NCBI GenBank assembly: GCA_963932545.1
Contig: CAWVRH010000002.1
Location: forward strand, 78,482 to 142,481
Reading direction: 5' to 3'
From: UBA8337 sp963932545
Lineage (GTDB): Bacteria > Pseudomonadota > Alphaproteobacteria > RS24
Length of the DNA stretch: 64,000 nt
The position numbers and the translations under genes are program-made. The notes below the pieces were generated by a model, which saw only the letters and a list, made by a program, of their open reading frames with translations, searched no databases and was not told where the DNA came from. Positions 52,291-60,827 of the stretch are shown one piece after another; the first letter of the stretch is position 1, and every line of letters starts with the position of its first letter.

Positions 52291-52334
52291 CTAATTTTTC
52301 GAAGCGTAGCTTGCGGCCCGACCCCAATTAGGGA
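52288..52334 (-). other. Nine-bp inverted repeat overlapping the rpmA terminator
   Basis: tccctaatt at 52288-52296 is perfectly complementary to aattaggga at 52326-52334, with a 29-base loop that itself has self-complementary parts. The arm shares bases 52288-52290 with the terminator stem, so the two structures compete at their junction. Confidence 0.5.
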
Positions 52335-52353
52335 GGGCAGCGCTAGCGACCCT

Positions 52354-52623
52354 TTATTCTGCTGCTTCAGCCAGCGGGCTTACGGAAACGACCGTACGAT
52401 TACCGCGCGCTTGGCTGTAGGTTACATTGCCTTCGATCACAGCGAAAATTGTGTGATCTTTACCAATGCCTACATTTTCGCCCGGGTGCCATTTGGTGCC
52501 ACGTTGACGAATGATAATATTTCCAGGAATAACATGCTCGCCGCCATATTTTTTGACACCAAGACGACGGCCCGCAGAATCGCGACCGTTACGGGATGAG
52601 CCACCAGCTTTTTTTGTCGACAT
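52354..52623 (-). CDS. rpmA: 50S ribosomal protein L27
   Basis: L27 reaches into the peptidyl-transferase centre. The 89-residue protein has STKKAGGSSRNGRDSAGRRLGVKKYGGE and the IIRQRGTKWHPGENVGIGKDHTIFA block. The N terminus starts directly at the functional sequence, without the Firmicutes-type cleaved leader. It follows rplU by 12 bases. Confidence 0.98.
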   Translation of the reverse strand: MSTKKAGGSSRNGRDSAGRRLGVKKYGGEHVIPGNIIIRQRGTKWHPGENVGIGKDHTIFAVIEGNVTYSQARGNRTVVSVSPLAEAAE

Positions 52624-52635
52624 GAGATACTGCTC

Positions 52636-53013
52636 CTAGCTTGCCGCTTCGTCTGAAGGGGCTTCTTCTGCTTTCGGCGCGGCCTTTTTAGCGGCGGCCT
52701 TAGCAGAGATGTTTGTAATTTTCAGAACCGTCTCGTGCTGACGGTGTCCTTTGGTGCGGTGATAGTTTTTCCGACGACGGAATTTAATCACGGTAATTTT
52801 ATCGGCACGGCCTTGTTCCAGCACTTCAGCTGTTACGCTGGCGCCTTTAACAATTGGCTCGCCAATGCTTGGTGTTTTTCCGTCTTCGCCGAGCATTAAA
52901 ATTTCGTCGAATTTAATTTTATCGCCGGCTTTGCCGTCAACACGCTCAATGGCGATGACATCGTCTTTTGCGACGCGGTATTGTTTGCCGCCGGTGCGAA
53001 TTACTGCATACAT
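52636..53013 (-). CDS. rplU: 50S ribosomal protein L21
   Basis: Large-subunit protein binding 23S rRNA. The 125 residues open MYAVIRTGGKQYRVAKDD and contain VIKFRRRKNYHRTKGHRQHETVLKI. The core ends near residue 103; a further ~20 residues form an Ala/Lys/Glu tail (AKAAAKKAAPKAEEAPSDEAAS), as also seen in S16 and L19. Heads the rplU-rpmA operon; its leader contains two hairpins. Confidence 0.98.
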   Translation of the reverse strand: MYAVIRTGGKQYRVAKDDVIAIERVDGKAGDKIKFDEILMLGEDGKTPSIGEPIVKGASVTAEVLEQGRADKITVIKFRRRKNYHRTKGHRQHETVLKITNISAKAAAKKAAPKAEEAPSDEAAS

Positions 53014-53035
53014 GGTTCAAATCCGTAAAGTTTAG

Positions 53036-53088
53036 GTCCCCGAGAGGACTATTATCCATAAGCGTCTACCAGAAAGCGGGCTTTCTGG
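53036..53088 (-). promoter_or_regulatory. Hairpins in the rplU-rpmA leader
   Basis: Two stems lie 23-75 bases upstream of the rplU start: an 8-bp perfect palindromic stem ccagaaag/ctttctgg at 53069-53088 with a 4-base loop, and a smaller one at 53036-53049 (gtcc/ggac). No T tract follows. They could mediate autogenous control by L21, which is inference. Confidence 0.4.
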
Positions 53089-53288
53089 CTGCTGAGCGGC
53101 GAATATACAAGGGAAAACCCTTAAGTCAAGTCAAATCACCAGCCATATCTGACGCAAAAGACGGGAAAAACCGCGCCCCACTCTCGCGCCACTCTTGTTG
53201 TGCAAGTTTGCGCGCCGCACCGCCTATCGATTATACTACAGCAGTAAATGTAAAATAAATATATTTATAAAAAATATTGTAAAATAAC

Positions 53289-53315
53289 CGATAAGCAATT
53301 GAACTTATCGCCTTT
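53289..53315 (+). promoter_or_regulatory. Terminator-like hairpin in the cysD leader (possible attenuator)
   Basis: cgataag at 53289-53295 pairs with cttatcg at 53304-53310 around an 8-base loop, followed by CCTTTTTG. No plus-strand gene lies upstream, so if transcription starts in the AT-rich tract before it, this would be an attenuator 110 bases ahead of cysD. cctatcg at 53223-53229 could compete for the left arm, with one mismatch. Confidence 0.45.
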
Positions 53316-53428
53316 TTGGGCTACCAATCCCTCCACAGGGCGTAATTTTGGAGCGTGTAAGCGAGCTTATTTTACTGCGCCCAAAACAGATAATGGCACC
53401 AATAACGGAAACGAATAAAGGTAAAGGC

Positions 53429-54343
53429 ATGAGCGAGTTACCCCCTTCACGGCTAACCCATTTGCAAAGACTGGAAGCAGAAAGCATCCACATTATGCGC
53501 GAGGTTGCGGCGCAGGTTGAAAAGCCTGTCATGCTTTATTCGGTCGGCAAAGACAGTGCGGCCATGCTGCATGTCGCCAAAAAAGCTTTCTTTCCATCGC
53601 CGCCGCCGTTTCCGCTGCTGCACGTCGACACGACCTGGAAATTTAAAGCCATGTATGAATTGCGCGAAAAAGCCGCCGAAGACGCCGGCATGGAATTGCT
53701 GGTGCATAAAAACCCAGAAGCTCAAGCCCAAGGCATCAACCCCTTTGATCACGGCGGCCTGCATACAGATATGTGGAAAACCGAAGGCTTAAAACAAGCT
53801 CTCGATAAATATGGCTTCGATGCGGCTTTTGGCGGCGCGCGCCGCGATGAAGAAAAATCTCGCGCCAAGGAACGCGTGTTCTCGTTCCGCTCGGCTGACC
53901 ATCGCTGGGACCCGAAAAACCAGCGACCTGAATTATGGAATCTTTATAACGCCAAAAAAGCCAAGGGCGAGAGCTTGCGGGTTTTTCCTCTGTCGAATTG
54001 GACGGAGCTGGATATCTGGCAATATATCCAACTGGAGAACATTGAGATTGTGCCGCTTTATTTCGCCGCCCCTCGCCCCACGGTCGAGCGCGATGGCATG
54101 TTGCTGATGGTCGACGACGAGCGCTTTCCTTTGCGCGATGGCGAGACGCCCGAGATGCGCTCCATTCGGTTTCGCACGCTCGGCTGCTACCCGCTTACTG
54201 GCGCGGTAGAAAGCGAGGCGACGAACCTGTCGGAAGTGATTCAAGAAATGCTGCTGACGACGACCTCTGAGCGCCAAGGCCGCGCCATTGACCATGATGC
54301 GTCTGCCTCGATGGAAAAGAAAAAACAGGAAGGGTATTTCTAA
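53429..54343 (+). CDS. cysD: Sulfate adenylyltransferase subunit 2
   Basis: ATP-pyrophosphatase-fold catalytic subunit that makes APS from sulfate and ATP. The 304-residue protein starts MSELPPSRLTHLQRLEAESI, has the PP-loop SVGKDSAAMLH, FPLLHVDTTWKF, GGARRDEEKSRAKERVFSFR and the terminal MEKKKQEGYF. The ATG at 53429 follows AAAGG; an in-frame start at 53348 is rejected as leader. The stop overlaps the cysNC start (TAATG). Confidence 0.97.
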   Translation: MSELPPSRLTHLQRLEAESIHIMREVAAQVEKPVMLYSVGKDSAAMLHVAKKAFFPSPPPFPLLHVDTTWKFKAMYELREKAAEDAGMELLVHKNPEAQAQGINPFDHGGLHTDMWKTEGLKQALDKYGFDAAFGGARRDEEKSRAKERVFSFRSADHRWDPKNQRPELWNLYNAKKAKGESLRVFPLSNWTELDIWQYIQLENIEIVPLYFAAPRPTVERDGMLLMVDDERFPLRDGETPEMRSIRFRTLGCYPLTGAVESEATNLSEVIQEMLLTTTSERQGRAIDHDASASMEKKKQEGYF

Positions 54344-56271
54344 TGTCTGAGCTTACCCCCCCGATTTATGAAACCGAGGCGCTAATTGGCGAAGATATCG
54401 ACGCCTATCTAGAGCTACATCAGCATAAATCCATGCTGCGCTTTATCACGTGCGGCAGTGTTGACGATGGCAAATCCACGCTTATTGGTCGGCTTTTGTA
54501 TGACAGCAAAATGATTTTCGAAGACCAATTGGCCAGCCTCGAAGCCGACAGTAAAAAGCTCGGTACGCAAGGCCAAGAAATTGATTTTGCGCTGCTAGTC
54601 GATGGGCTGGCGGCCGAACGCGAGCAGGGCATCACGATTGATGTGGCCTATCGGTTTTTTGCCACAGAGAAACGAAAATTCATCGTCGCGGATACGCCGG
54701 GCCATGAGCAATATACCCGCAATATGGTGACCGGTGCCTCGACCGCCGACCTTGCGGTTATTCTTATTGATGCGCGCCAAGGTATTTTAACCCAGACCCG
54801 ACGCCACTCCTATTTGGCGCATCTGCTGGGTATCCAACATATCGTGCTGGCGGTTAATAAAATGGATTTGGTGGCGTATGACCAAGCCCGTTTCGACGAA
54901 ATTGTTGTCCAATACCGCGAGTTTGCCGATGGTTTGGGCATGAAAGATTTCACCGCCATTCCGCTATCGGGTTTGGCGGGCGATAATGTCACGCAAAACT
55001 CGGACAATATGCCTTGGTATCAAGGCTCGGCTTTGCTGCCGCATTTGGAAAGCGTCGAGCTGCAACAAGAGGCTGCGCAAGCCGCAAGCTTTGCCATGCC
55101 GGTGCAATGGGTCAACCGACCTAATCTCGATTTTCGCGGCTTCAGCGGTCTCATCGCGTCAGGCCGTGTGGCGCCAGGCGACGCCATTCGCGTGGTGCCT
55201 TCGGGTAAAAATTCCACCATCAAATCCATTGTCACCATGGCCAGTGATGGAACCGAGCAAACGCTGGACGAGGCGGTAGCTGGCCAATCGGTTACGCTGA
55301 CTTTGGAGACGGAAATTGATTGCTCGCGCGGCGATATTATCGCCACTGCCGATAACCCCCCTGCCGTGGCCGACCGCTTTGAGGCGACGCTCATTTGGAT
55401 GGACGAAGAGGCGCTATTGCCGGGGCGTTCGTATGAGATGAAAATTGGCACGCAAACCGTTGCGGCCAGTGTGCAAACCCCCAAATATCAAGTCAACGTC
55501 AATACGATGGAACATCTGGCCACCAAAACCTTGGAGCTAAATGCCATCGGCGTGGTGGAAATCTCCACGACCCAGAAAATCAGCTTCGCGCCCTATGCCG
55601 AAAATCGCGCGCTGGGGAGTTTTGTCCTCATCGATAAAATGTCCAATGCCACGGTCGCGGCCGGACTTTTGCATTTCAGTTTGCGCCGCGCCGATAATAT
55701 TCATTGGCAGGCCACAGATATCGATCGCGATGCGCACGCGCAATTGAAAAACCAGAAGCCGCTTTTGCTTTGGTTCACCGGTCTTTCAGGGTCCGGCAAA
55801 TCGACCATTGCCAATGAGTTGGAAAAAATTCTGCATACGATGAACCGGCATACATTTTTGCTGGATGGCGATAATGTGCGCCACGGCTTGAACAAAGACT
55901 TGGGCTTTACCGATGCCGACCGCGTGGAAAACATTCGCCGCATTGGCGAGGTTTCCAAACTCATGGTCGATGCAGGGCTGATTGTTCTCAGCGCCTTTAT
56001 CTCGCCGTTTAGAGCCGAGCGCGACATGGTGCGTGAGATGCTGCCCGAAGGCGAATTCGTCGAGATTTTTGTCGATACGCCGCTAGAGGTGGCCGAGCAG
56101 CGCGACGTCAAAGGCTTGTATAAAAAGGCCCGCGCAGGTGAGTTGAAAAACTTCACCGGCATCGATAGCCCATACGAGCCGCCGCTCAATCCAGATATTC
56201 GGGTCAATACCGCCCAGATGAGTGCCCAAGAAGCGGCGCAACATATCGTCAACCAATTGTTCGGGCTTTAG
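54343..56271 (+). CDS. cysNC: Bifunctional sulfate adenylyltransferase subunit 1/APS kinase
   Basis: Fusion of the GTPase subunit CysN with APS kinase CysC (642 residues), giving PAPS from sulfate together with CysD. The N part has the EF-Tu-like P-loop CGSVDDGKSTLIGRLLYDSK, DTPGHEQYTRNM and NKMDLV; the C part, from about residue 465, has the second P-loop FTGLSGSGKSTIANELE, DGDNVRHGLN and ISPFRAERDMVREM. The fusion is common in alphaproteobacteria. No PAPS reductase or sulfite reductase lies in the window. It is convergent with the next gene, 6 bases apart. Confidence 0.97.
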   Translation: MSELTPPIYETEALIGEDIDAYLELHQHKSMLRFITCGSVDDGKSTLIGRLLYDSKMIFEDQLASLEADSKKLGTQGQEIDFALLVDGLAAEREQGITIDVAYRFFATEKRKFIVADTPGHEQYTRNMVTGASTADLAVILIDARQGILTQTRRHSYLAHLLGIQHIVLAVNKMDLVAYDQARFDEIVVQYREFADGLGMKDFTAIPLSGLAGDNVTQNSDNMPWYQGSALLPHLESVELQQEAAQAASFAMPVQWVNRPNLDFRGFSGLIASGRVAPGDAIRVVPSGKNSTIKSIVTMASDGTEQTLDEAVAGQSVTLTLETEIDCSRGDIIATADNPPAVADRFEATLIWMDEEALLPGRSYEMKIGTQTVAASVQTPKYQVNVNTMEHLATKTLELNAIGVVEISTTQKISFAPYAENRALGSFVLIDKMSNATVAAGLLHFSLRRADNIHWQATDIDRDAHAQLKNQKPLLLWFTGLSGSGKSTIANELEKILHTMNRHTFLLDGDNVRHGLNKDLGFTDADRVENIRRIGEVSKLMVDAGLIVLSAFISPFRAERDMVREMLPEGEFVEIFVDTPLEVAEQRDVKGLYKKARAGELKNFTGIDSPYEPPLNPDIRVNTAQMSAQEAAQHIVNQLFGL

Positions 56272-56277
56272 GTGATT

Positions 56278-57255
56278 TTATAAAGACGGGTCGATGATAA
56301 TCCGCCCGACCACTTCGCGCTCTTGCATCTGACGGAAGGCCTCGCGCCATTGCTCTAGTGGCAAAGTAGTGTGGACATGTGGGCTGATTTTGCCCTCTGC
56401 CGCCAGCTTCCAAATCGCGGCTTGGTTTTCGTGGCCCTTTTCGGGGTCGCGTCGGCCAAATTCGCCAGCCCTGACGCCGACCACAGAAAAACCTTTGATC
56501 AAAGGCATATTGACCGAAATATCTGGGATGCGCCCTGAAGCAAAACCGACCACCAATAGTCGCCCACCCCAAGCAATGCAGCCCACGCTTTCGTCGAACA
56601 CATCGCCGCCTACGGGATCGTAAATCACATCGGCGCCGCCGCCGGTTATCTGTTTTACTTGGGTGCGAAACCCGTCGTTGATATTGAGCACGGCCTCGGG
56701 GGCATATTTATCTTGCACGATGGCCAGTTTCTCCGCCGAGGAGGCAGTGGCAATGACTTTGGCGCCCATATGTTTGGCCAAATCAACGGCCGCCAGCCCC
56801 ACACCCCCAGCGGCGCCATGCACCAGAACCCATTCATCGGCTTGTAAATAGGCGCGCCGCACCAAAGAAACATAGGCCGTCAAATAAGCGGAGCCGGTGG
56901 CGGCGGCAGTTTTAAAATCGAGATTGTCTGGAATTTTTCGCAACCCAGACGTCGGCACGGCCATTTCTTCGGCCATGGTGCCAAGCCCGCTCACAACCAC
57001 GCGCGCGCCGATGGCCCAATCGGTCACGCCCTCGCCCAGCGCTATAATTTCGCCTGCGCCTTCCATGCCTGGGGTAAAGGGCAGGGCGGGCTTATGTTGA
57101 TAGCCGCCGTGGGTCATCAGTAAATCAGGAAACCCCAAAGCGGCGGCGCGTAGGCGCACGACCACTTGGCCAGCGCCAGCTTGTGGGCTGGCTACTTCTT
57201 GCACGGCGCATCCGGCAAAACCGTCCAATAGATCGGAAACAAGTAAGGCTTTCAT
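56278..57255 (-). CDS. NADPH:quinone oxidoreductase family protein
   Basis: Zinc-less medium-chain dehydrogenase of 325 residues. It has the GroES-like N half (LRAAALGFPDLLMTHGGYQHKPALPFTPGMEGAGEI) and the nucleotide fold VLVHGAAGGVGLAAVDLAKHMGAKVIATASSAEKLA, plus a GGADVIYDPVGGDVFDES segment typical of the quinone reductase/acryloyl-CoA reductase-like group. The conserved zinc cysteines of alcohol dehydrogenases are absent. The exact substrate is not determinable. Single gene on the minus strand; no terminator is visible in the 6-base gap to cysNC. Confidence 0.88.
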   Translation of the reverse strand: MKALLVSDLLDGFAGCAVQEVASPQAGAGQVVVRLRAAALGFPDLLMTHGGYQHKPALPFTPGMEGAGEIIALGEGVTDWAIGARVVVSGLGTMAEEMAVPTSGLRKIPDNLDFKTAAATGSAYLTAYVSLVRRAYLQADEWVLVHGAAGGVGLAAVDLAKHMGAKVIATASSAEKLAIVQDKYAPEAVLNINDGFRTQVKQITGGGADVIYDPVGGDVFDESVGCIAWGGRLLVVGFASGRIPDISVNMPLIKGFSVVGVRAGEFGRRDPEKGHENQAAIWKLAAEGKISPHVHTTLPLEQWREAFRQMQEREVVGRIIIDPSL

Positions 57256-57624
57256 GGCATTTCTCCTGAGGATCTTTTATAGATTTCAACTTAACCTGCG
57301 CCGCCCAGAAAACAAGTCGGGGGTTGCCTCGTGGGGAAGCGGGTTTGGTTTGGCAGGCCTTTCTAGCTTGCTTGGCAGGCTCAAATAAAGCAGGGTAAAA
57401 GAAAAAGATGAACAAGAACTTCTTATGAAACACTTTTCGCCCGCCTATCTTATAGCCATCCAGTCTCATGGTTCTTCCTCCCGAGCTGAAGCTGCGGCTC
57501 ATTCGTGGCAATCAAAACGCCCTCAGGATAGGCAATTGCGTTTGCGATATGGCCGTGCACATGTTGAGATAAATCCGGTTCATGATATTAGGTTTTTAAC
57601 GAGCTAGAATAAAAGGCAAAGACA
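57256..57624. other. Intergenic region upstream of the TonB2-type operon
   Basis: A 369-base gap between divergent genes. Open frames of up to about 60 codons occur, but none resembles a known protein and none has a convincing ribosome-binding site. The only element I can support is a promoter-like pair near its right end. Confidence 0.6.
57564..57591 (+). promoter_or_regulatory. Putative promoter of the DUF3450-TonB operon
   Basis: TTGAGA at 57564-57569 and TATTAG at 57586-57591 are separated by 16 bases and lie 33 bases before the DUF3450 start. Confidence 0.45.
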
Positions 57625-58431
57625 ATGAAGTATTTAGCGAAGAAATATTTGGCACATATAAACCTGCCCGTTTTGGCCCTAGGCGTCACGTTTATGGTGG
57701 GTGGGCTGGTTTCTCCAGCTTCCGCGCAATCCTTACAGAAAGTGACACAGACTGCACAAGCTGCGACGACCGACGGCGCGGCTTCACAAACCCGCATCAA
57801 TAAGCTGGATGATGAAACTGACCAAATCACCCGCGATTATCGCGCTGCCGTGAAGCAGTTGACGGCTTTGCGCGAATATAATGCGCAGCTCGACAAGTTA
57901 ATTGTCGCGCAAAAAACGGAGATAGTCTCCGTGCGCCAGCAAATCGAAGATGTGACCCATGTCGACCGGACCATCGTGCCTTTGATGTTTCGGATGATTG
58001 AGGCGCTCGACCAATTTGTTGATTTAGATGTGCCATTCCTCATAGGGGAGCGTCGCGCGCGTGTGCAATCTTTGCGCGCTTTGATGGATCGCTCGGACGC
58101 CAATCCGGCAGAGAAATATCGTAAAATCCTAGAGGCCTATGAGATTGAAAATGAATATGGCCGCACGCTAGAGGCCTATGAAGGCGAGATGGAAATAAAT
58201 GGCGAAGCGCGCACGGTGGCCTTTTTACGTGTTGGTCGGGTGGCGTTAATTTATCAAACGCTCGACGCCGACGAGAGCGGGGCTTGGAGCCAGGCGTCGA
58301 AAAGTTTCGTTGACCTAGACGGTGATTTCGATAGCCAATTGCGCGCCGCCTTGCGCATTGCCAAACAACAAGCAGCCCCTGATTTGCTGGTTATACCGGT
58401 GACGCTCGGCGCCCTGGCGGATGAGAAATAG
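57625..58431 (+). CDS. DUF3450 family periplasmic coiled-coil protein
   Basis: A 268-residue exported protein. The signal peptide ends around SPASAQS (residue 36); residues ~45-115 form a coiled coil (heptad-like LTALREYNAQLDKLIVAQKTEIVSVRQQI); the rest matches DUF3450 (VPLMFRMIEALDQFVDLDVPFL, ERRARVQSLRALMDR, VGRVALIYQTLDADESGAW). DUF3450 genes are usually found, as here, at the head of TonB2-type operons; their biochemical role is unknown. It lies 10 bases before the long ExbB gene, whose AGGAGG ribosome-binding site overlaps its stop codon. Confidence 0.9.
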   Translation: MKYLAKKYLAHINLPVLALGVTFMVGGLVSPASAQSLQKVTQTAQAATTDGAASQTRINKLDDETDQITRDYRAAVKQLTALREYNAQLDKLIVAQKTEIVSVRQQIEDVTHVDRTIVPLMFRMIEALDQFVDLDVPFLIGERRARVQSLRALMDRSDANPAEKYRKILEAYEIENEYGRTLEAYEGEMEINGEARTVAFLRVGRVALIYQTLDADESGAWSQASKSFVDLDGDFDSQLRAALRIAKQQAAPDLLVIPVTLGALADEK

Positions 58432-58440
58432 GAGGTTATG

Positions 58441-59829
58441 ATGAAAAACTTTGCAACCCTAAAACTACCTATGCTCCCCCTGATTGTAGCTTTTTCTATC
58501 GCGTCTCTGGGCGCGGCTCAGGCCCAAAACGCCAAGCCCATAGCCGATGCAAATGCCGTCACCTTGCAACAATTGCTCGAGCAAGTTCGCCAAGGCAGAG
58601 TGAAAGACAACGCGGAATTTGATAAGCGTGAAGCGGATTTCCGAAAAAACCGTAACCAGCAAAAATCGGTTCTGACGCGCACGCAAAACCGTATTAAGCG
58701 CGAGGAAGCGCGCTCGGAACGGCTGGAGAAACGCTTCTCCGAGAACGAATTAAAACTCGCCGAATTAGAAGGTCTGCTCAATGAACGCCTTGGCGTGTTC
58801 GGTGAATTATTTGGCATTGTCCGGCAAGTGGCGGGCGAAACCAAAGCGCAAATTGATGAGAGTGTGATTTCTGGCGAGCTAAAAGGGCGCAGCGCGCGGC
58901 TTGGCGAATTGGCCAAAAGCAAAGGCTTGCCGCCGATGAGCGAGCTGAAATATTTATGGTTCACGCTACAACAAGAAATGACCGCGCAAGGGGAAGTGAA
59001 ACGCTTCCAAGGCGATGTGGTCAATTTAGATGGCAGTTTACGCCAATCCGAAATCTTACGCGTCGGCCCTTTCACGGCTTTGGCCGGCGATGATTTTGTC
59101 CGTTATGCGGGCAATCACCGTTTCGCGGACTTGGGTCGTCAACCGCCGGCGCGCTTTGGCGATGCGGCCACTAATTTGGCAAATGGTTCTGTCGGCAAGA
59201 TGGTTGGTGCCCCCATCGACCCGTCGCGCGGCGCGATTTTGAACTTATTTTTGCAATTGCCGACGCTCTTTGAGCGCATCGCGCAAGGCGGCATTGTTGG
59301 CTATATCATCTTGCTGCTGGGCGCCTTTGGCATTGCCTTGGCGGGCGAGCGCATCACAAGATTAACACTGACGGCGCGTGCGGTGAAAAGCCAATTGGCA
59401 GCCGGAGAAGCCGTCGATGGCGACACGCCATTGGCGCGCGTTTGGGCGGCCTATGCCTCGCATAAAGGCAGCAATATGGAAACGTTGGAGCTGAAACTCG
59501 ATGACGCCATTTTGAAAGAAATGCCAGCCCTCGAAAAACATCTCTCGCTGTTGAAACTTCTATCGGGCGTGGCTCCCCTGATGGGGCTATTGGGCACGGT
59601 CACCGGCATGATTTTAACCTTCCAAGCCATCACCCTTTATGGCACGGGCGACCCGAAACTTATGGCGGGCGGTATTTCGCAAGCCCTGATAACCACAGTT
59701 CTGGGTCTGGTTGTGGCCATTCCGATATTGCTTTTGCATACGGTGGCGGCCACGCGCTCGCGCGAGATTGTGCAAGTGCTGGAAGAGCAAGCAGCCGGTA
59801 TGATGGCTGCCCATGCCGAGCGTAAGTAG
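58441..59829 (+). CDS. Long MotA/TolQ/ExbB-family protein (TtpC-like)
   Basis: A 462-residue relative of ExbB with a signal peptide (to about AAQAQN), a long periplasmic coiled-coil extension rich in Arg, Lys and Glu (residues ~45-115), and a C-terminal proton-channel domain with three membrane segments (IVGYIILLLGAFGIAL; SGVAPLMGLLGTVTGMILTFQAI; TTVLGLVVAIPILLLH). This architecture matches TtpC, the fourth component of the Vibrio TonB2 system, thought to link the ExbB/ExbD motor to the periplasm. Two adjacent ATGs exist; the second (58441) is 5 bases from GGAGG and is preferred. Confidence 0.88.
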   Translation: MKNFATLKLPMLPLIVAFSIASLGAAQAQNAKPIADANAVTLQQLLEQVRQGRVKDNAEFDKREADFRKNRNQQKSVLTRTQNRIKREEARSERLEKRFSENELKLAELEGLLNERLGVFGELFGIVRQVAGETKAQIDESVISGELKGRSARLGELAKSKGLPPMSELKYLWFTLQQEMTAQGEVKRFQGDVVNLDGSLRQSEILRVGPFTALAGDDFVRYAGNHRFADLGRQPPARFGDAATNLANGSVGKMVGAPIDPSRGAILNLFLQLPTLFERIAQGGIVGYIILLLGAFGIALAGERITRLTLTARAVKSQLAAGEAVDGDTPLARVWAAYASHKGSNMETLELKLDDAILKEMPALEKHLSLLKLLSGVAPLMGLLGTVTGMILTFQAITLYGTGDPKLMAGGISQALITTVLGLVVAIPILLLHTVAATRSREIVQVLEEQAAGMMAAHAERK

Positions 59830-59841
59830 CGGAGCTGCGCG

Positions 59842-60396
59842 ATGAGCTTCACCGATATTTTATCGCTGTTTTTAAACCCGCTAGAGGCGGCGCGGGGTTT
59901 GCGCGACTTCCTCGAGCTGGGCGGCGATATTTTGGCGCTTATTTTAGGGCTGACGTTTTGCCTTTGGGCGCTTATTTATGAGCGTTATAGTTTTTTCCGC
60001 ACGCCGTTTCAAACGCTATGCGCCGAGCATTTACAAAGCTGGCGCACCCGCAAAGAACACAAAAGCTGGCACGCGCATCGCATCCGAGAACAGATGATTT
60101 CGAATGCGCGCCTGCAAGCCAATGCCAATATTTCCTATATTAAAACCCTCGTCGCGCTGGCTCCTTTTTTGGGTTTGCTGGGCACGGTCACGGGCATGGT
60201 GGAAGTGTTTGATGTGATGGCCATCACCGGCTCGGGCAACGCGCGCGCCATGGCGGCAGGCATCTCGAAGGCCACTTTGCCAACCATGGCTGGCATGGTG
60301 GTGGCTTTGTCGGGATTATTTTTCACCGCCAGTTTAGAGCGCAAAGCGCGATGGTCGGTCGAGCAATTAGAAGATCAATTAGAGCTGGCCGATTAG
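59842..60396 (+). CDS. exbB: ExbB-type proton channel subunit
   Basis: A 184-residue MotA/TolQ/ExbB protein with three membrane segments: LGGDILALILGLTFCLWALIYERY, then LVALAPFLGLLGTVTGMVEVFDVMA, and MAGMVVALSGLFFTASL. The LLGTVTGMxxxF core lining the ion channel is intact and nearly identical to that of the preceding long ExbB protein. It would form the motor with ExbD to energise TonB. Starts 13 bases after the TtpC-like gene, 30 bases before exbD. Confidence 0.93.
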   Translation: MSFTDILSLFLNPLEAARGLRDFLELGGDILALILGLTFCLWALIYERYSFFRTPFQTLCAEHLQSWRTRKEHKSWHAHRIREQMISNARLQANANISYIKTLVALAPFLGLLGTVTGMVEVFDVMAITGSGNARAMAAGISKATLPTMAGMVVALSGLFFTASLERKARWSVEQLEDQLELAD

Positions 60397-60425
60397 GCTG
60401 CAAAAGAAAGAGACGGAGAGACTTC

Positions 60426-60827
60426 ATGCGACGCAGACATTCAAGGCCAGAAGAAGACACTGCCATTGATATGACGCCGATGCTCGACATCGTTTTCATC
60501 ATGCTCATCTTTTTTATTGTCACCGCTACGTTTGTCAAAGAAAGCGGCATTGACGTGACGCGCCCCGATGCGGAGACCGCCGTCAAGCAATCGCGGGTCG
60601 GCATTTTAATTGCCATCCGCAATAATAACGAAGTGTGGATTAACCGTCGCCAAGTCGACTTGGCCGCCGTGCGCGCCAATGTGGAACGTTTACATGCAGA
60701 GAACCCGCAAGGGGGCGCCGTTATTCAGGCCGATAAAGAGGCGATGACGGGCGTGCTGGTAGAAATTATGGACCAAGTTCGCCTGGCGGGCGTCGGGTCT
60801 ATCTCGATTGCGGCGGAGGAAAAATGA
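60426..60827 (+). CDS. exbD: ExbD-type biopolymer transport protein
   Basis: A 133-residue ExbD with one membrane segment (IVFIMLIFFIVTATF). The conserved protonatable aspartate is in DMTPMLDIVFIMLIFF at about residues 20-35. The periplasmic domain follows. The ATG at 60426 sits behind GGAGAG; an in-frame start at 60351 overlaps exbB and adds a basic stretch that I regard as untranslated. The stop overlaps the tonB start (ATGA). Confidence 0.93.
   Translation: MRRRHSRPEEDTAIDMTPMLDIVFIMLIFFIVTATFVKESGIDVTRPDAETAVKQSRVGILIAIRNNNEVWINRRQVDLAAVRANVERLHAENPQGGAVIQADKEAMTGVLVEIMDQVRLAGVGSISIAAEEK

Larger units (their letters stand above)
53014..53428. other. Divergent rplU/cysD intergenic region
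   Basis: This 415-base gap has no credible gene. Starting next to rplU it contains two hairpins in the rplU leader, then about 100 bases without clear features, an AT-rich tract with a 14-bp perfect palindrome (ataaatatatttat, 53255-53268), a terminator-like hairpin on the plus strand at 53289, and the cysD leader. A TATACT at 53232-53237 could be a plus-strand -10 box. Confidence 0.7.

Noticed and set aside
57425..57607. 60-codon plus-strand frame in the gap before DUF3450
   Set aside because: No ribosome-binding site, no similarity I recognise, and it overlaps the promoter-like site.
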